The notes under the pieces: generated by a model
Told to the model about the DNA's origin: nothing
What the model saw: only the letters and a program-made list of their open reading frames with translations
The model's database searches: none
DNA from: CALCKU01 sp964571595
GTDB taxonomy: Bacteria; Pseudomonadota; Alphaproteobacteria; Caulobacterales; Maricaulaceae
NCBI GenBank assembly: GCA_964571595.1
Contig: CAZNCJ010000001.1
Coordinates: 62,001-126,000 of the forward strand
Direction of reading: 5' to 3'
Length of the DNA: 64,000 nucleotides
In this document: positions 1 to 8,891 of the stretch, piece after piece
How positions within the stretch are numbered: position 1 is the first letter of the stretch
How the letters are laid out: every line of letters starts with the position of its first letter
Made by a program: the position numbers and the translations under genes

Positions 1-1109
1 CTGCGGTTACAGATTGTGATGTATGCTTATTTGTTTATGACGCACGGGCAGGGCTGACACCGCTTGACCGTATATTCGCTGAATATGTGCGCAAATCAAA
101 CAAGCCGATTGTCTTGGTTGCCAATAAATGCGAGGGCCGTGCGGCTGATGCGGGTGTAACTGAAGGTTACAGTCTTGGCATGGGGGACCCGATTGAGGTG
201 TCTTCTGAACATAATATCGGGTTTGTCGATCTTGATGATGCCATAGAGATGGCGCTGCGCGATGTTAATCTAAGCGTAAAGTCAGACCCGATAGACCGCA
301 GCGAAGCCCCTGTGCGTATTGCGATAGTCGGGCGACCCAATGCTGGAAAATCCACGCTCATAAATACATTGATTGGTGAAGACCGTCTTTTGACAGGCCC
401 TGAAGCAGGCGTCACCCGCGATTCGATTACAATCGACTATATGTGGGCGGGGCGACGCGTTCAGTTTCATGATACTGCGGGTATGCGTAAAAAAGCCAAA
501 GTTGTTGAGACGCTCGAAAAGCTCTCTGTCAGTGATAGTTTGCGGGCTATAAAATTTGCACAAGTTGTTATTTTGCTTATGGACGCGCAAAAACCCTTTG
601 ATAAACAAGATATGCAAATCGCTGATTTATGTGTCCGGGAAGGGCGCGCATTGGTCATCGGCGTGACGAAATGGGATTTGATTGAAAATAAGTCCGCCCT
701 TGCCAAATCTATCAGAGAAAAGGCCGAGCGCTTATTGCCTCAAATTCGCGGCGTGCCTGTTGTTATGTTCTCCGGCTTAACAGGGAGAAGTGTGGATCGT
801 CTTTTACCAGCTGTTGAGCGGGTGCAAGTGGATTGGAGCGCAAAACTTAAAACCTCTGAGTTAAATGACTGGCTGTCTGAAAAAATTCAGCGCCATCCCC
901 CACCAGCCGTTCAAGGTCGACGGATAAAGCCCAAATATATAAGCCAAACGAAAACGCGCCCCCCGACATTTGTGCTCAAATGTTCACGCGCGACAGCTCT
1001 GCCAGAAAGTTACCGCCGATATCTCGTAAACGGTTTGCGGGAAGATTTTGGTCTCTCAGGCGTACCTATTCGGCTTTTCGTGCGCAGCGATGATAACCCT
1101 TACGCATAA
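1..1109 (+). CDS. der: GTPase Der (EngA), 5'-truncated by window edge
   Basis: Double-GTPase that assists 50S ribosome assembly. The reading frame is open to the left edge (in frame from base 3), so the GTG at 87 is only an internal Val codon and the true start lies outside the window. Visible parts are the end of G domain 1 (G4-like NKCEG), then the second G domain with P-loop GRPNAGKST (codons from about 330), the DTAGMRKK G3 region, TKWD (G4) and SGLTG (G5), followed by the KH-like C-terminal domain rich in basic residues. The tandem G-domain plus KH-like layout is specific for Der. No operon partner can be judged because the upstream side is cut. Confidence 0.97.
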   Translation, partial: AVTDCDVCLFVYDARAGLTPLDRIFAEYVRKSNKPIVLVANKCEGRAADAGVTEGYSLGMGDPIEVSSEHNIGFVDLDDAIEMALRDVNLSVKSDPIDRSEAPVRIAIVGRPNAGKSTLINTLIGEDRLLTGPEAGVTRDSITIDYMWAGRRVQFHDTAGMRKKAKVVETLEKLSVSDSLRAIKFAQVVILLMDAQKPFDKQDMQIADLCVREGRALVIGVTKWDLIENKSALAKSIREKAERLLPQIRGVPVVMFSGLTGRSVDRLLPAVERVQVDWSAKLKTSELNDWLSEKIQRHPPPAVQGRRIKPKYISQTKTRPPTFVLKCSRATALPESYRRYLVNGLREDFGLSGVPIRLFVRSDDNPYA

Positions 1110-1183
1110 AGCGAATCATGTTAGCTATGGCAGGCATAGCGGTATAAAATGTGGTTATAAACGTATTGCGGAGAGGTGTTTCA

Positions 1184-1537
1184 GTGTTGAAACTACAATG
1201 GATAAAGAGCCTTGATGATAAATGGCTTGATTTCTCACGTTTGGATGTTTCGCAGATTAGCGGGCAGGGCGTATATATAATCTGGCACGGTGGCCCTAAT
1301 CCGCGCGTTGTACGTGTGGGCAAAGGGGATTTACGCACGCGCCTTGAGGGGCATCGTCAAAATCCGCGTTTAATGTGGTATGCGTCCCAAGGAAAACTGC
1401 TGATTACATGGGCAGAGGTAAAGTCTCGGCCTCATCAGGACGGGATCGAAACCTATTTAACGAAACTACTTTCGCCTTTGTTAGGTGATCAGATGGCAAA
1501 TGTACCTCCAATTCAGGTTCAATCGCCTTTTGGGTAG
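1184..1537 (+). CDS. Small GIY-YIG-like domain protein
   Basis: A 117-residue protein with a GIY-YIG-like core: GVYIIW, then after a short turn VVRVGKG with conserved basic residues (DLRTRLEGH), and a glutamate further on in GIETYL that could be the metal-binding residue of the fold. Function is unknown; single-domain GIY-YIG proteins are often nuclease-like. The frame is open from a GTG at 1151, but I prefer the GTG at 1184 because GGAGAGG (1170-1176) sits 7 nt before it and the residues added upstream are not domain-like. It follows der by 74 nt in the same direction and could be co-transcribed. Confidence 0.7.
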   Translation: MLKLQWIKSLDDKWLDFSRLDVSQISGQGVYIIWHGGPNPRVVRVGKGDLRTRLEGHRQNPRLMWYASQGKLLITWAEVKSRPHQDGIETYLTKLLSPLLGDQMANVPPIQVQSPFG

Positions 1538-1745
1538 AAAAACTCGCCGAGGTCGTTTCCATACTGGCGGCGAGTTCCGCGCAGATCTCATTAAGCTGGC
1601 GTAGTTTTTCAAACGTCCAAGGCGGTTCTTCGCCGGAAATGACCCGCGAACGTGCCCAAGCCGCCATATCTTGTAAAATTTCAATATTCATATCTGCTTT
1701 ATGCAAAGCCGAGGTTATCAAGCCGTTAAAACCGAGAAAATTCAT
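1404..1745 (-). CDS. Hypothetical protein, convergent overlap with the GIY-YIG-like gene
   Basis: An open frame of about 113 residues on the minus strand fills the otherwise gene-free 1538-1745 stretch. It has a helical N-terminal half (MAAWARSRVISGEEPPW, then KLRQLNEICAELAASMETT) and a low-complexity tail, which looks like real protein rather than antisense noise. The 3' 134 bases overlap the end of the GIY-YIG-like gene on the other strand. The start is uncertain: ATG 1745 or ATG 1691, neither with a strong ribosome site. I do not recognise a family. Confidence 0.45.
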   Translation of the reverse strand: MNFLGFNGLITSALHKADMNIEILQDMAAWARSRVISGEEPPWTFEKLRQLNEICAELAASMETTSASFSTQKAIEPELEVHLPSDHLTKAKVVSLNRFRSRPDEAETLPLPM

Positions 1746-1870
1746 CAATTTAAATATAGCTTCAATTAGTCCTTGAAGATTACAAGCAAATCGGTTAAGT
1801 CCGCGCCAATTGACGGCCTTTTTTGTGATTTGCTGAAGGGTCGTTTTGTTATTTTAATATGGAGGCCCTG

Positions 1871-2050
1871 ATGGCTGTCCCTAAGAGTAAAATTTCGAAC
1901 TCACGTCGTGGCATGCGCCGCGCACATGATCGCTTATCTGCCGTAAACTATGTTGAAGATAAGGAAAGTGGTGAACTGCGTCGTCAGCATCACATTGATC
2001 TAAAGTCCGGCATGTATCGCGGACGTCAGGTTCTGCCCCCTAAAAACTAA
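1871..2050 (+). CDS. rpmF: 50S ribosomal protein L32
   Basis: Small structural protein of the large ribosomal subunit, 59 residues, beginning MAVPKSKISNSRRGMRR, which is the family hallmark. An upstream in-frame ATG at 1859 would add four residues (MEAL), but GGAGGC at 1861-1866 is the ribosome site for the ATG at 1871. The zinc-binding cysteines of some L32 proteins are absent, as in other C-minus forms. It lies 24 nt upstream of eno and probably shares its promoter in the AT-rich 1750-1860 stretch. Confidence 0.97.
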   Translation: MAVPKSKISNSRRGMRRAHDRLSAVNYVEDKESGELRRQHHIDLKSGMYRGRQVLPPKN

Positions 2051-2074
2051 AGCATGATTGCATAAGAGGCCCCT

Positions 2075-3349
2075 ATGGTTGAGATAGAAACAGTTTTCGC
2101 CCGGGAGATACTCGATAGTCGGGGAAACCCAACACTTGAAGTAGATATTACGCTATCTGATGGCGCGTTTGGTCGTGCAGCTGTGCCGAGCGGGGCGTCA
2201 ACCGGTGCGCATGAGGCTGTTGAGTTGCGCGATGGTGATAAGTCGCGATATCTGGGAAAAGGTGTTCTAAAAGCTGTTTCTAACGTCAATACGACAATCG
2301 CAGACGCCATTGAAGGTTTAAACGCGGAAAACCAGCGAGGTATTGACCAAATTCTTATCACGTTGGACGGGACAGAGAATAAAGGCAAATTAGGCGCAAA
2401 TGCTATGTTGGGTGTTTCGCTGGCCTTGTCAAAGGCTGTCGCCAATTCAATGCATACCCCGCTTTACCGCTATGTTGGCGGTGTTAACGCGACCATATTG
2501 CCCGTGCCTATGATGAATATCATCAATGGGGGAGAGCATGCGGACAATCCCATAGATGTACAAGAATTTATGATTATGCCAGTGGGCGCTAAAAGCTTCA
2601 AAGAGGCCTTACGCATGGGCGCGGAAGTTTTTCATGCCCTAAAAGGCAAGCTCAAAGCTGATGGTCATAATACAAATGTCGGTGATGAGGGAGGCTTTGC
2701 GCCTAATCTGGCCTCATCAGTTGCCGCGCTTGAATATATTATGAGCGCCATTAAAGCCGCTGGTTATAAGGCCGGCGAAGATATTTTCTTAGCCCTAGAT
2801 GTCGCCAGTACCGAATTTCATAGTAACGGCATATATGACCTTAAAGGCGAGAATAAGAAATTAAGCTCCGCTCAATTTGTCGATTATCTTGAAGACCTCG
2901 TAAACCGCTTTCCGATTATCTCAATTGAGGACGGTATGGATGAGGATGATTGGGATGGCTGGAAGGCCCTCACAGAGCGTATTGGTGATAAATGTCAACT
3001 CGTCGGTGATGATTTGTTTGTCACAAATCCGAAACGCCTCGGTCGCGGTATTGAGGAAGGTGCAGCGAACTCCATCCTTGTAAAAGTCAATCAAATCGGG
3101 ACGTTATCTGAAACACTTGATGCCGTCGATCTGGCCCATAAAGCCGGATATACCGCTGTGATGTCACATCGTTCTGGAGAAACCGCTGATACAACTATTG
3201 CTGATCTTGCAGTGGCAACCAATTGCGGGCAGATCAAGACGGGCTCTTTGGCGCGTTCAGATCGTCTGGCTAAATATAATCAGCTTTTGCGTATTGAAGA
3301 ACAGCTGGGCGAAATGGCGCAATATGCAGGCTGTACTGTCCTGCCTTAG
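2075..3349 (+). CDS. eno: Enolase (phosphopyruvate hydratase)
   Basis: Cytosolic glycolytic enzyme converting 2-phosphoglycerate to phosphoenolpyruvate; also commonly a component of RNA degradosomes. Full length, 424 residues. Visible motifs are GNPTLEVD near the N terminus, the loop GAST around residue 40, the acid GDEGGFAPN, metal ligands in SIEDGMDEDDWDGW, the enolase signature ILVKVNQIGTLSET, and HRSGETADT, which carries the catalytic-site residues. The ATG at 2075 is preceded by AAGAGG. It sits upstream of the ftsB-pdh genes, a typical alphaproteobacterial order, although a lysE-type gene on the other strand intervenes here. Confidence 0.98.
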   Translation: MVEIETVFAREILDSRGNPTLEVDITLSDGAFGRAAVPSGASTGAHEAVELRDGDKSRYLGKGVLKAVSNVNTTIADAIEGLNAENQRGIDQILITLDGTENKGKLGANAMLGVSLALSKAVANSMHTPLYRYVGGVNATILPVPMMNIINGGEHADNPIDVQEFMIMPVGAKSFKEALRMGAEVFHALKGKLKADGHNTNVGDEGGFAPNLASSVAALEYIMSAIKAAGYKAGEDIFLALDVASTEFHSNGIYDLKGENKKLSSAQFVDYLEDLVNRFPIISIEDGMDEDDWDGWKALTERIGDKCQLVGDDLFVTNPKRLGRGIEEGAANSILVKVNQIGTLSETLDAVDLAHKAGYTAVMSHRSGETADTTIADLAVATNCGQIKTGSLARSDRLAKYNQLLRIEEQLGEMAQYAGCTVLP

Positions 3350-3379
3350 GGGTAATCCTCAGAGTTTTTTGAGGCGGCT

Positions 3380-3985
3380 TTAATCAGTAGCGGTTTTGAG
3401 CGCTAATAAAATTCCTGCCAATATTATAAAAGCTCCGCTGGCTTTATATATCCAGCCTTGATTTTTAACAGACTTTGACAGCCAGTTTGCGCCGAGGCCG
3501 TAAGCGATAAGAAAACATCCATCTAAGACAAGATAGGTTACAGTTAAAATCGCTAATTGCGGTGCCAGTTCTGATGTTTGCGAAATGAATTGCGGAAAGA
3601 GGGCGGCAAAAAAGACAATCGCTTTTGGGTTAGTTGAAGACGTTACAAATCCCTGCATATAGAGCTGTTTCGCGCTTGCCGCGGTTTTGGCGTCAAGTTT
3701 CGGCGGAGAAAAAATCAGCTTTATGCCCAGATAGATAAGATAGCACACGCCTAGCCATTTTATCGCTGTAAAAGCTTTGGGGGCCTTCGCGATTAGCGCG
3801 GCTATGCCAAGGCCCGCGGCCATCATTTGCAATGTATTTGCGGAGAGGTCGCCTGCGGCTGTGTTGAGCGCGTTTTTAAAGCCATATGCCAGGCTGTTAG
3901 AGAGCATGAGTATGTGACTAATGCCGGGCGTGCTTAGCAGGGCGAGGACAACAGCGACAAATGATAGCCAAACTTCAATACTCAT
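3380..3985 (-). CDS. LysE/RhtB family amino-acid exporter
   Basis: Inner-membrane efflux protein of 201 residues with about six hydrophobic segments. The N-terminal segment carries the family-type TPG motif (LLSTPGISHILML), followed by the conserved glycine-rich second helix with GDLSANTLQ, and the middle SSTNPKAIVFFAALFPQF typical of RhtB-type homoserine/threonine or leucine exporters. The substrate cannot be told from sequence. It is inserted on the minus strand between eno and the ftsB-like gene, so it interrupts an otherwise conserved gene order and may be a lineage-specific insertion. Confidence 0.88.
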   Translation of the reverse strand: MSIEVWLSFVAVVLALLSTPGISHILMLSNSLAYGFKNALNTAAGDLSANTLQMMAAGLGIAALIAKAPKAFTAIKWLGVCYLIYLGIKLIFSPPKLDAKTAASAKQLYMQGFVTSSTNPKAIVFFAALFPQFISQTSELAPQLAILTVTYLVLDGCFLIAYGLGANWLSKSVKNQGWIYKASGAFIILAGILLALKTATD

Positions 3986-4031
3986 ACTTGGCTTTAACTT
4001 GGTGCTAACTATATGTCACCCATATTCGGGT

Positions 4032-4343
4032 GTGCTGAGTCGGTTAAAATCTTTGAAACGCCATTGGAGTGTGTACCTAATTGCAGGCCTATACCTGTAT
4101 TTGGCTGTGCATGCGGTTAGCGGGAATCAGGGACTAATGCGCTGGGTGGATTATCAAGAAGATATCGCCATTCACAAACGCAAGCTAAGCGCTCTGCAAA
4201 CCCAGCGCGCGGTCTTAGAGACACAAGCTCTTAATCTTAATGCCGATCATCTAAATCTAGACGTTCTTGATATGAAGTCACGTGAGAAACTATTTATTTC
4301 GGACCCGAACGAACTCACGATTTTTCTTGACCAAACCCCTTAA
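4032..4343 (+). CDS. ftsB: FtsB/DivIC-like septum formation initiator
   Basis: Bitopic divisome protein of about 103 residues: a short basic cytoplasmic start (RLKSLKRHW), one transmembrane helix (YLIAGLYLYLAVHAVSG), then a periplasmic coiled coil (EDIAIHKRKLSALQTQRAVL) and the short conserved tail with REKL, as in FtsB. The frame is open much further upstream, but that would run through the divergent lysE-type gene; the GTG at 4032 gives the normal length. Its position just before pdhA, as in Caulobacter relatives, supports the assignment. Start choice moderate. Confidence 0.8.
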   Translation: MLSRLKSLKRHWSVYLIAGLYLYLAVHAVSGNQGLMRWVDYQEDIAIHKRKLSALQTQRAVLETQALNLNADHLNLDVLDMKSREKLFISDPNELTIFLDQTP

Positions 4344-4439
4344 AAACACGCATAAACAGCGCCGTATATATACTTATTTTACGAAGTTATAATATATTTA
4401 TTTTGTATACGAATTAATAAGTTCAAAACAGGTTACGAT

Positions 4440-5492
4440 ATGGCAGCTAAGAAAACATCGCAAAAGTCGGCACAGAGTAAGTCTAAATCTAAAACCAAAA
4501 CCAAAACAGGTGGTTCTGACGGGCTTAAAACCTCCAAGTCGGAACTCCGGCAGTTTTACCGCGATATGTTATTGATCCGCCGCTTTGAAGAAAAGGCCGG
4601 ACAATTATACGGCATGGGGCAAATTGCAGGATTTTGCCATCTCTATATCGGACAAGAAGCAGTTGTTGTGGGATGTCGTGCCGGTATGAAAGAAGGCGAT
4701 CAGATGATTACGGGCTACCGCGATCACGGTCATATGCTGGCCTGTGGTATGGAAAGCCGTGGTGTGATGGCCGAATTGACGGGGCGCTCGGGCGGCTATT
4801 CGCGCGGTAAGGGCGGCTCCATGCATATGTTTAGCACAGAAAAGAAATTTTACGGAGGCCACGGTATTGTCGGGGCTCAAGTGCCGCTTGGCGCCGGGCT
4901 TGGATTTGCCAATAAATATCTGGGCAATGGCAATGTCAGTCTCGCCTTTTTCGGTGACGGGGCTTCTAATCAGGGGCAAGTCTATGAGACATTTAACATG
5001 GCCAAGCTCTGGGAGTTGCCCGTCGTCTTCGTTATTGAAAATAATCAATATGCGATGGGGACATCAGTGGAACGATCTTCCGCTGAGACAGAGCTTTTCA
5101 AACGCGGTTCAAGTTTTGAAATTGACGGGATGCAGGTTGACGGGATGAATGTGCTGGAAGTCCGCGACGCAGCTAAAAAGGCGATTAAACATGCCAGAGA
5201 CGGCAAGGGGCCGATGATTTTGGAGATGAAAACTTATCGCTATCGCGGTCACTCCATGTCTGACCCGGCGAAATATCGCTCGCGGGATGAGGTGACCAAG
5301 ACCCGCGCGGAGCGTGACCCGATTGATATGATCCGTCACCGTCTCTTGGATGAGGGCTGGATTGATGAGGCGGGCCTAAAGGCGATTGATAAGGACATTA
5401 AAGCGATTGTGGCGGACGCGGCAGAGTTCGCGCAAACCTCGCCAGAGCCTGACCCGTCAGAGCTTTATACAGATGTTTTGCTGGACGCTTAA
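4440..5492 (+). CDS. pdhA: Pyruvate dehydrogenase E1 component, alpha subunit
   Basis: Thiamine-diphosphate enzyme half that decarboxylates pyruvate and reductively acetylates the E2 lipoyl group. 350 residues. An unusual Lys/Ser/Thr-rich tail of about 30 residues (KSKSKTKTKT) precedes the E1-alpha fold. The ThDP motif runs from GDGASNQGQVYE to ENNQYAMGT, and the loop RYRGHSMSDPAKYR matches the phospho-loop of the family. It heads a tight operon with a DUF3291 gene, pdhB and pdhC; the upstream 96 bases are very AT-rich and probably contain the promoter. Confidence 0.97.
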   Translation: MAAKKTSQKSAQSKSKSKTKTKTGGSDGLKTSKSELRQFYRDMLLIRRFEEKAGQLYGMGQIAGFCHLYIGQEAVVVGCRAGMKEGDQMITGYRDHGHMLACGMESRGVMAELTGRSGGYSRGKGGSMHMFSTEKKFYGGHGIVGAQVPLGAGLGFANKYLGNGNVSLAFFGDGASNQGQVYETFNMAKLWELPVVFVIENNQYAMGTSVERSSAETELFKRGSSFEIDGMQVDGMNVLEVRDAAKKAIKHARDGKGPMILEMKTYRYRGHSMSDPAKYRSRDEVTKTRAERDPIDMIRHRLLDEGWIDEAGLKAIDKDIKAIVADAAEFAQTSPEPDPSELYTDVLLDA

Positions 5493-5981
5493 ATGCAGCT
5501 TGCCCAGCTAAATATCGCAGATGCCAAACATGAAATGGAAGCACCGGAATTGCACGGATTTGTCTCGCGCATTGCTGCCATTAATGCGCTGGCGGACCGG
5601 GCAGAAGGTTTTATCTGGCGCTTAGAGGATGACGGGCCAGAACCCGGCGCTTTAAGTTTGCGCATGGAGGGCTTAGGGCCGGACACACTTGTGAATATGA
5701 GCGTCTGGCAAGATTTAAACGCCCTCTATCAATTTGTGTATAAAACGGCGCATGCCAAAGTCATGCAAGAAGAGCGTCCGCAATTTCATCGTATTCCAAC
5801 AGAGCATATGGTGCTTTGGTGGATAGAAGACGGCCATATTCCTAATCTTGAAGAAGCGCGTCTCAAACTTGACCTTATCCGCGAAAACGGACCCGAACCA
5901 GAGGCCTTTTCATTTGCACATCCATTTGATGAAAAAGGTCAAACTATGCGATCACTATTTACCCAAAAGGATCACGCCTAA
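5493..5981 (+). CDS. DUF3291 domain protein inside the pdh operon
   Basis: 162 residues that match the DUF3291 pattern: N-terminal AQLNIA, central FVYKTAHAKVM, and WWIEDGHIPNLEEA, a layout I associate with a ferredoxin-like alpha-beta barrel fold. Function unknown. Its ATG directly abuts the pdhA stop codon, and its stop overlaps the pdhB ATG by one base (TAATG), so it is translationally coupled between the two E1 subunit genes. That placement suggests a role linked to the complex or simple co-expression; no catalytic residues can be named. Confidence 0.85.
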   Translation: MQLAQLNIADAKHEMEAPELHGFVSRIAAINALADRAEGFIWRLEDDGPEPGALSLRMEGLGPDTLVNMSVWQDLNALYQFVYKTAHAKVMQEERPQFHRIPTEHMVLWWIEDGHIPNLEEARLKLDLIRENGPEPEAFSFAHPFDEKGQTMRSLFTQKDHA

Positions 5982-7369
5982 TGGCTATTGATATTAAAAT
6001 GCCCGCCTTATCTCCGACGATGGAGGAAGGCACATTGTCAAAATGGATCGTCAAGGAAGGCGATAGCGTCGCCTCTGGCGATATATTGGCAGAAATTGAA
6101 ACCGATAAGGCGACGATGGAAGTAGAGAGCATTGATGAGGGTGTTGTGGGCAGTATTCTTGTGTCTGAAGGTGCGCAAAACGTCAAAGTCGGCACAGTGA
6201 TTTTACAGCTCTTAGAAGAGGGCGAAGATAAATCGGCTCTAAGTGCTCCTGCGGCCCCGAGCGCGTCTCTAGAACCAGCCCCTAAAGCTACGCCAGCACA
6301 GGCGACAAGTGCCGCCCCAGCAACTTCTGGACCCGTGAGTTCTGGGAAAGTCGCTATAGAGCCTGAATATGGTGCGAATGTGAAACTGATACCAACGACT
6401 GTGCGCGATGCTTTGCGGGATGCTATGGCCGAAGAAATGCGCCGTGATGAAACCGTGTTTGTCATGGGCGAAGAGGTTGCCCAATATCAGGGGGCATATA
6501 AAGTCACGCGGGAATTATTGCAGGAATTTGGCGAGCGGCGTGTGATTGACACTCCGATTACAGAGCATGGTTTTGCGGGTATTGGTTGCGGGGCTGCTAT
6601 GGGTGGTTTGCGCCCGATAGTGGAGTTTATGACCTGGAACTTTGCCATGCAAGCTATTGATCATATTATAAATTCTGCGGCTAAGACGCTCTATATGTCA
6701 GGCGGTCAAATGCGCTGTCCGATCGTGTTTCGCGGCCCAAATGGTGCGGCCTCTCGCGTAGGCGCGCAACACAGCCATGATTATTCCAGCTGGTACGCCA
6801 ATGTGCCGGGCCTTAAAGTTGTCGCCCCTTATGATGCGGCAGATGCCAAGGGCTTGTTGAAAGCTGCGATACGCGACCCTAATCCTGTTGTCTTCCTCGA
6901 ACATGAGCTGATGTATGGCGAGACTTTTGATGTGCCGGATATGGATGATTTCATCATTCCGATTGGCAAGGCCAAGGTCAGGCGCGAAGGGTCAGATGTT
7001 ACACTCGTTGCCCATTCTCGTATGGTCGGGCGCTGTCTCGATGCTGCGCAAACGCTTGCGGCAGAAGGGATTGACGCCGAGGTGATTGATCTTCGTACAA
7101 TCCGCCCGCTCGATAACGATACGGTGATCAAGAGTGTAAAGAAAACCAACCGCATTGTTTGTGCCGAAGAAGGCTGGGGGCAAAGTGGTATCGGGGCGGA
7201 AATTGCCGCTCGCGTGACAGAACAAGCCTTTGATTATCTCGATGCGCCGCCAGAACGTGTTTTCCAAGTTGATGTACCTTTGCCCTATGCGGCTAATCTT
7301 GAAGCCCTTTCGCTTCCGGGGGCTGACGCGGTGGTCGCAGCGGCTAAACGTGCGTGTTATAAGGACTAG
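5981..7369 (+). CDS. pdhB: Pyruvate dehydrogenase E1 component, beta subunit, with N-terminal lipoyl domain
   Basis: 462 residues. An N-terminal lipoyl domain (about 1-78; lipoyl Lys43 in ETDKATMEVES) is joined by an Ala/Pro linker to the E1-beta transketolase-like domain starting near residue 135 (TVRDALRDAMAEEM), with GEEVAQYQGAYKVT and the C-terminal swivel domain ending in LPYAANLE. A lipoyl domain on E1-beta is characteristic of alphaproteobacterial PDH. The lipoyl domain is nearly identical to that of the adjacent E2, indicating duplication. Start overlaps the preceding stop; pdhC begins 2 nt after its stop. Confidence 0.97.
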   Translation: MAIDIKMPALSPTMEEGTLSKWIVKEGDSVASGDILAEIETDKATMEVESIDEGVVGSILVSEGAQNVKVGTVILQLLEEGEDKSALSAPAAPSASLEPAPKATPAQATSAAPATSGPVSSGKVAIEPEYGANVKLIPTTVRDALRDAMAEEMRRDETVFVMGEEVAQYQGAYKVTRELLQEFGERRVIDTPITEHGFAGIGCGAAMGGLRPIVEFMTWNFAMQAIDHIINSAAKTLYMSGGQMRCPIVFRGPNGAASRVGAQHSHDYSSWYANVPGLKVVAPYDAADAKGLLKAAIRDPNPVVFLEHELMYGETFDVPDMDDFIIPIGKAKVRREGSDVTLVAHSRMVGRCLDAAQTLAAEGIDAEVIDLRTIRPLDNDTVIKSVKKTNRIVCAEEGWGQSGIGAEIAARVTEQAFDYLDAPPERVFQVDVPLPYAANLEALSLPGADAVVAAAKRACYKD

Positions 7370-7371
7370 AT

Positions 7372-8727
7372 ATGCCTATTGAAATCCTCATGCCCGCCTT
7401 ATCCCCGACTATGGAAGAAGGCACTTTGTCTAAATGGCTCGTCAAAGAAGGCGATAGCGTGTCTTCGGGTGATCTATTGGCCGAGATTGAAACAGATAAA
7501 GCCACAATGGAAGTTGAAGCCGTCGAAGAAGGCGTGATTGCGAAAATTCTGGTCGCTGGCGGTAGTCAGGGCGTAAAGGTCAATGCGCCTATCGCGCTCT
7601 TGCTAGAAGAAGATGAAGACCCAACAACCGTTGATAATTATATAGCGGGAGGGAGTGCTAAGCCTGCGCCGTCTGCTCCTCCGACATCACCAAGCCCGCA
7701 AATTGCTGAACCCGCTGCTAAGCCTCAAGCCGCGCAAAAGCCCGTTGCGACCCCTGCGTCTCATCGTGCGCCACATGGGCGAATTAAAGCCTCACCTCTA
7801 GCAAGGCGATTAGCTGAAGATGCCGGGATTGATTTAGCCAGCCTGTCAGGGTCAGGTCCGAATGGCCGTATTATCAAAGTGGATGTTGAAAAGGCTAAAG
7901 CCTCGCCAGCCACTCAAAGCACTGCACCACAAGCCAGTATCACCCCCGCGACACATGCGGCTGCTGCCCCCAATACGACGGAGGTCGGTATGCCTCTTGG
8001 CGGCGGGGCCGATTATCTGGAGAAAATGGGGATTACGCCAGGGTCTTATGTGCTGGAGCCTCTGGACGGTATGCGGCGTGTAATTGCGAAACGTCTCTCA
8101 AGCTCCAACGTCAATGTGCCGGATTTCCCGCTTACGATTGATTGCGAGATAGATAGCTTGCTTAAAATGCGCAAAGAGCTAAATGTCCAAGCACCAGAAG
8201 GTGTGAAAATAAGCGTCAATGATATGCTTATTCGCGCCTCTGCTCTTGCTTTGAAACATGTCCCGGAATGTAATGCGAGCTTTACCCCTGACGGTATTGC
8301 CTATCATAATAATGCCGATATTGCGGTGGCCGTTGCGATTGACGGCGGGCTGATAACACCCATCGTAAGAACCGCAGATAATAAAGGACTTTCGACGATT
8401 TCTGTGGAAATGAAAGATTTAGCCGCGCGGGCGCGTGAGCGCAAATTAAAGCCGCAAGAATATCAAGGCGGGACGTTTAGTATCTCCAATCTGGGTATGA
8501 TGGGCATTAAAGAATTTGGCTCTATTATCAATGAGCCGCACGGCATGATTTTATCCGTAGGCGCTGGCGCGCCTAGAGCTGTCGTCAAGGAAGGCGCTTT
8601 GGCCGTTGCTACGGTAATGAGTGTGACATTGACGTGTGATCACCGTGTGGTTGACGGGGCAATGGGGGCGAGGTGGTTGCAGCATTTCAAACGCTATGTG
8701 GAACAGCCAATCACTATGATGCTCTAG
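7372..8727 (+). CDS. pdhC: Pyruvate dehydrogenase E2, dihydrolipoamide acetyltransferase
   Basis: 451 residues. Lipoyl domain (1-78, Lys43 in ETDKATMEVEA), Ala/Pro-rich linker, peripheral subunit-binding domain about 137-175 (KASPLARRLAEDAGIDL, GSGPNGRI), second linker, then the catalytic acetyltransferase domain ending with the active-site motif DHRVVDGAMGARWL. It forms the core of the complex and transfers acetyl to CoA. It is the last gene of the pdhA-DUF3291-pdhB-pdhC run; lpdA follows after one unrelated gene. Confidence 0.97.
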   Translation: MPIEILMPALSPTMEEGTLSKWLVKEGDSVSSGDLLAEIETDKATMEVEAVEEGVIAKILVAGGSQGVKVNAPIALLLEEDEDPTTVDNYIAGGSAKPAPSAPPTSPSPQIAEPAAKPQAAQKPVATPASHRAPHGRIKASPLARRLAEDAGIDLASLSGSGPNGRIIKVDVEKAKASPATQSTAPQASITPATHAAAAPNTTEVGMPLGGGADYLEKMGITPGSYVLEPLDGMRRVIAKRLSSSNVNVPDFPLTIDCEIDSLLKMRKELNVQAPEGVKISVNDMLIRASALALKHVPECNASFTPDGIAYHNNADIAVAVAIDGGLITPIVRTADNKGLSTISVEMKDLAARARERKLKPQEYQGGTFSISNLGMMGIKEFGSIINEPHGMILSVGAGAPRAVVKEGALAVATVMSVTLTCDHRVVDGAMGARWLQHFKRYVEQPITMML

Positions 8728-8844
8728 GTGATTCTCTCGGTGATAGGTGGAATCTCCGTGTTTAAGCCTTAAATTACGCCTTATAGACGTAAATTAACCA
8801 TGCAGTGAAACCCGCATGTGGCAATCCCTTGCCCAAATTTGGTC

Positions 8845-8860
8845 TTAATTTATAATTAAC
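8845..8860 (+). promoter_or_regulatory. CtrA-type box TTAA-N7-TTAAC
   Basis: The bases read TTAA, seven bases, TTAAC, an exact match to the full CtrA recognition consensus of alphaproteobacteria. It ends 31 nt before the ATG of the gene at 8892. This implies control by the cell-cycle regulator CtrA, with the promoter in 8728-8891. A TTAAC half-site also occurs at 8794-8798. Binding itself is inference. Confidence 0.55.
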
Positions 8861-8891
8861 CTTATTTGAACGGTGGATCTGGAGTTAGCAT

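Noticed and set aside
87..89. GTG as the start of der
   Set aside because: The upstream codons from base 3 continue the G domain 1 sequence in frame, so the gene runs off the left edge.
3350..3379. Possible terminator after eno (CCTCA...TGAGG)
   Set aside because: The stem is only 5 bp, with the T-run in the loop instead of after the stem, so it does not meet terminator criteria.
4605..5339. Long antisense frames within pdhA and other core genes
   Set aside because: They lie fully inside conserved genes in other frames, have no ribosome site and no recognisable domain.
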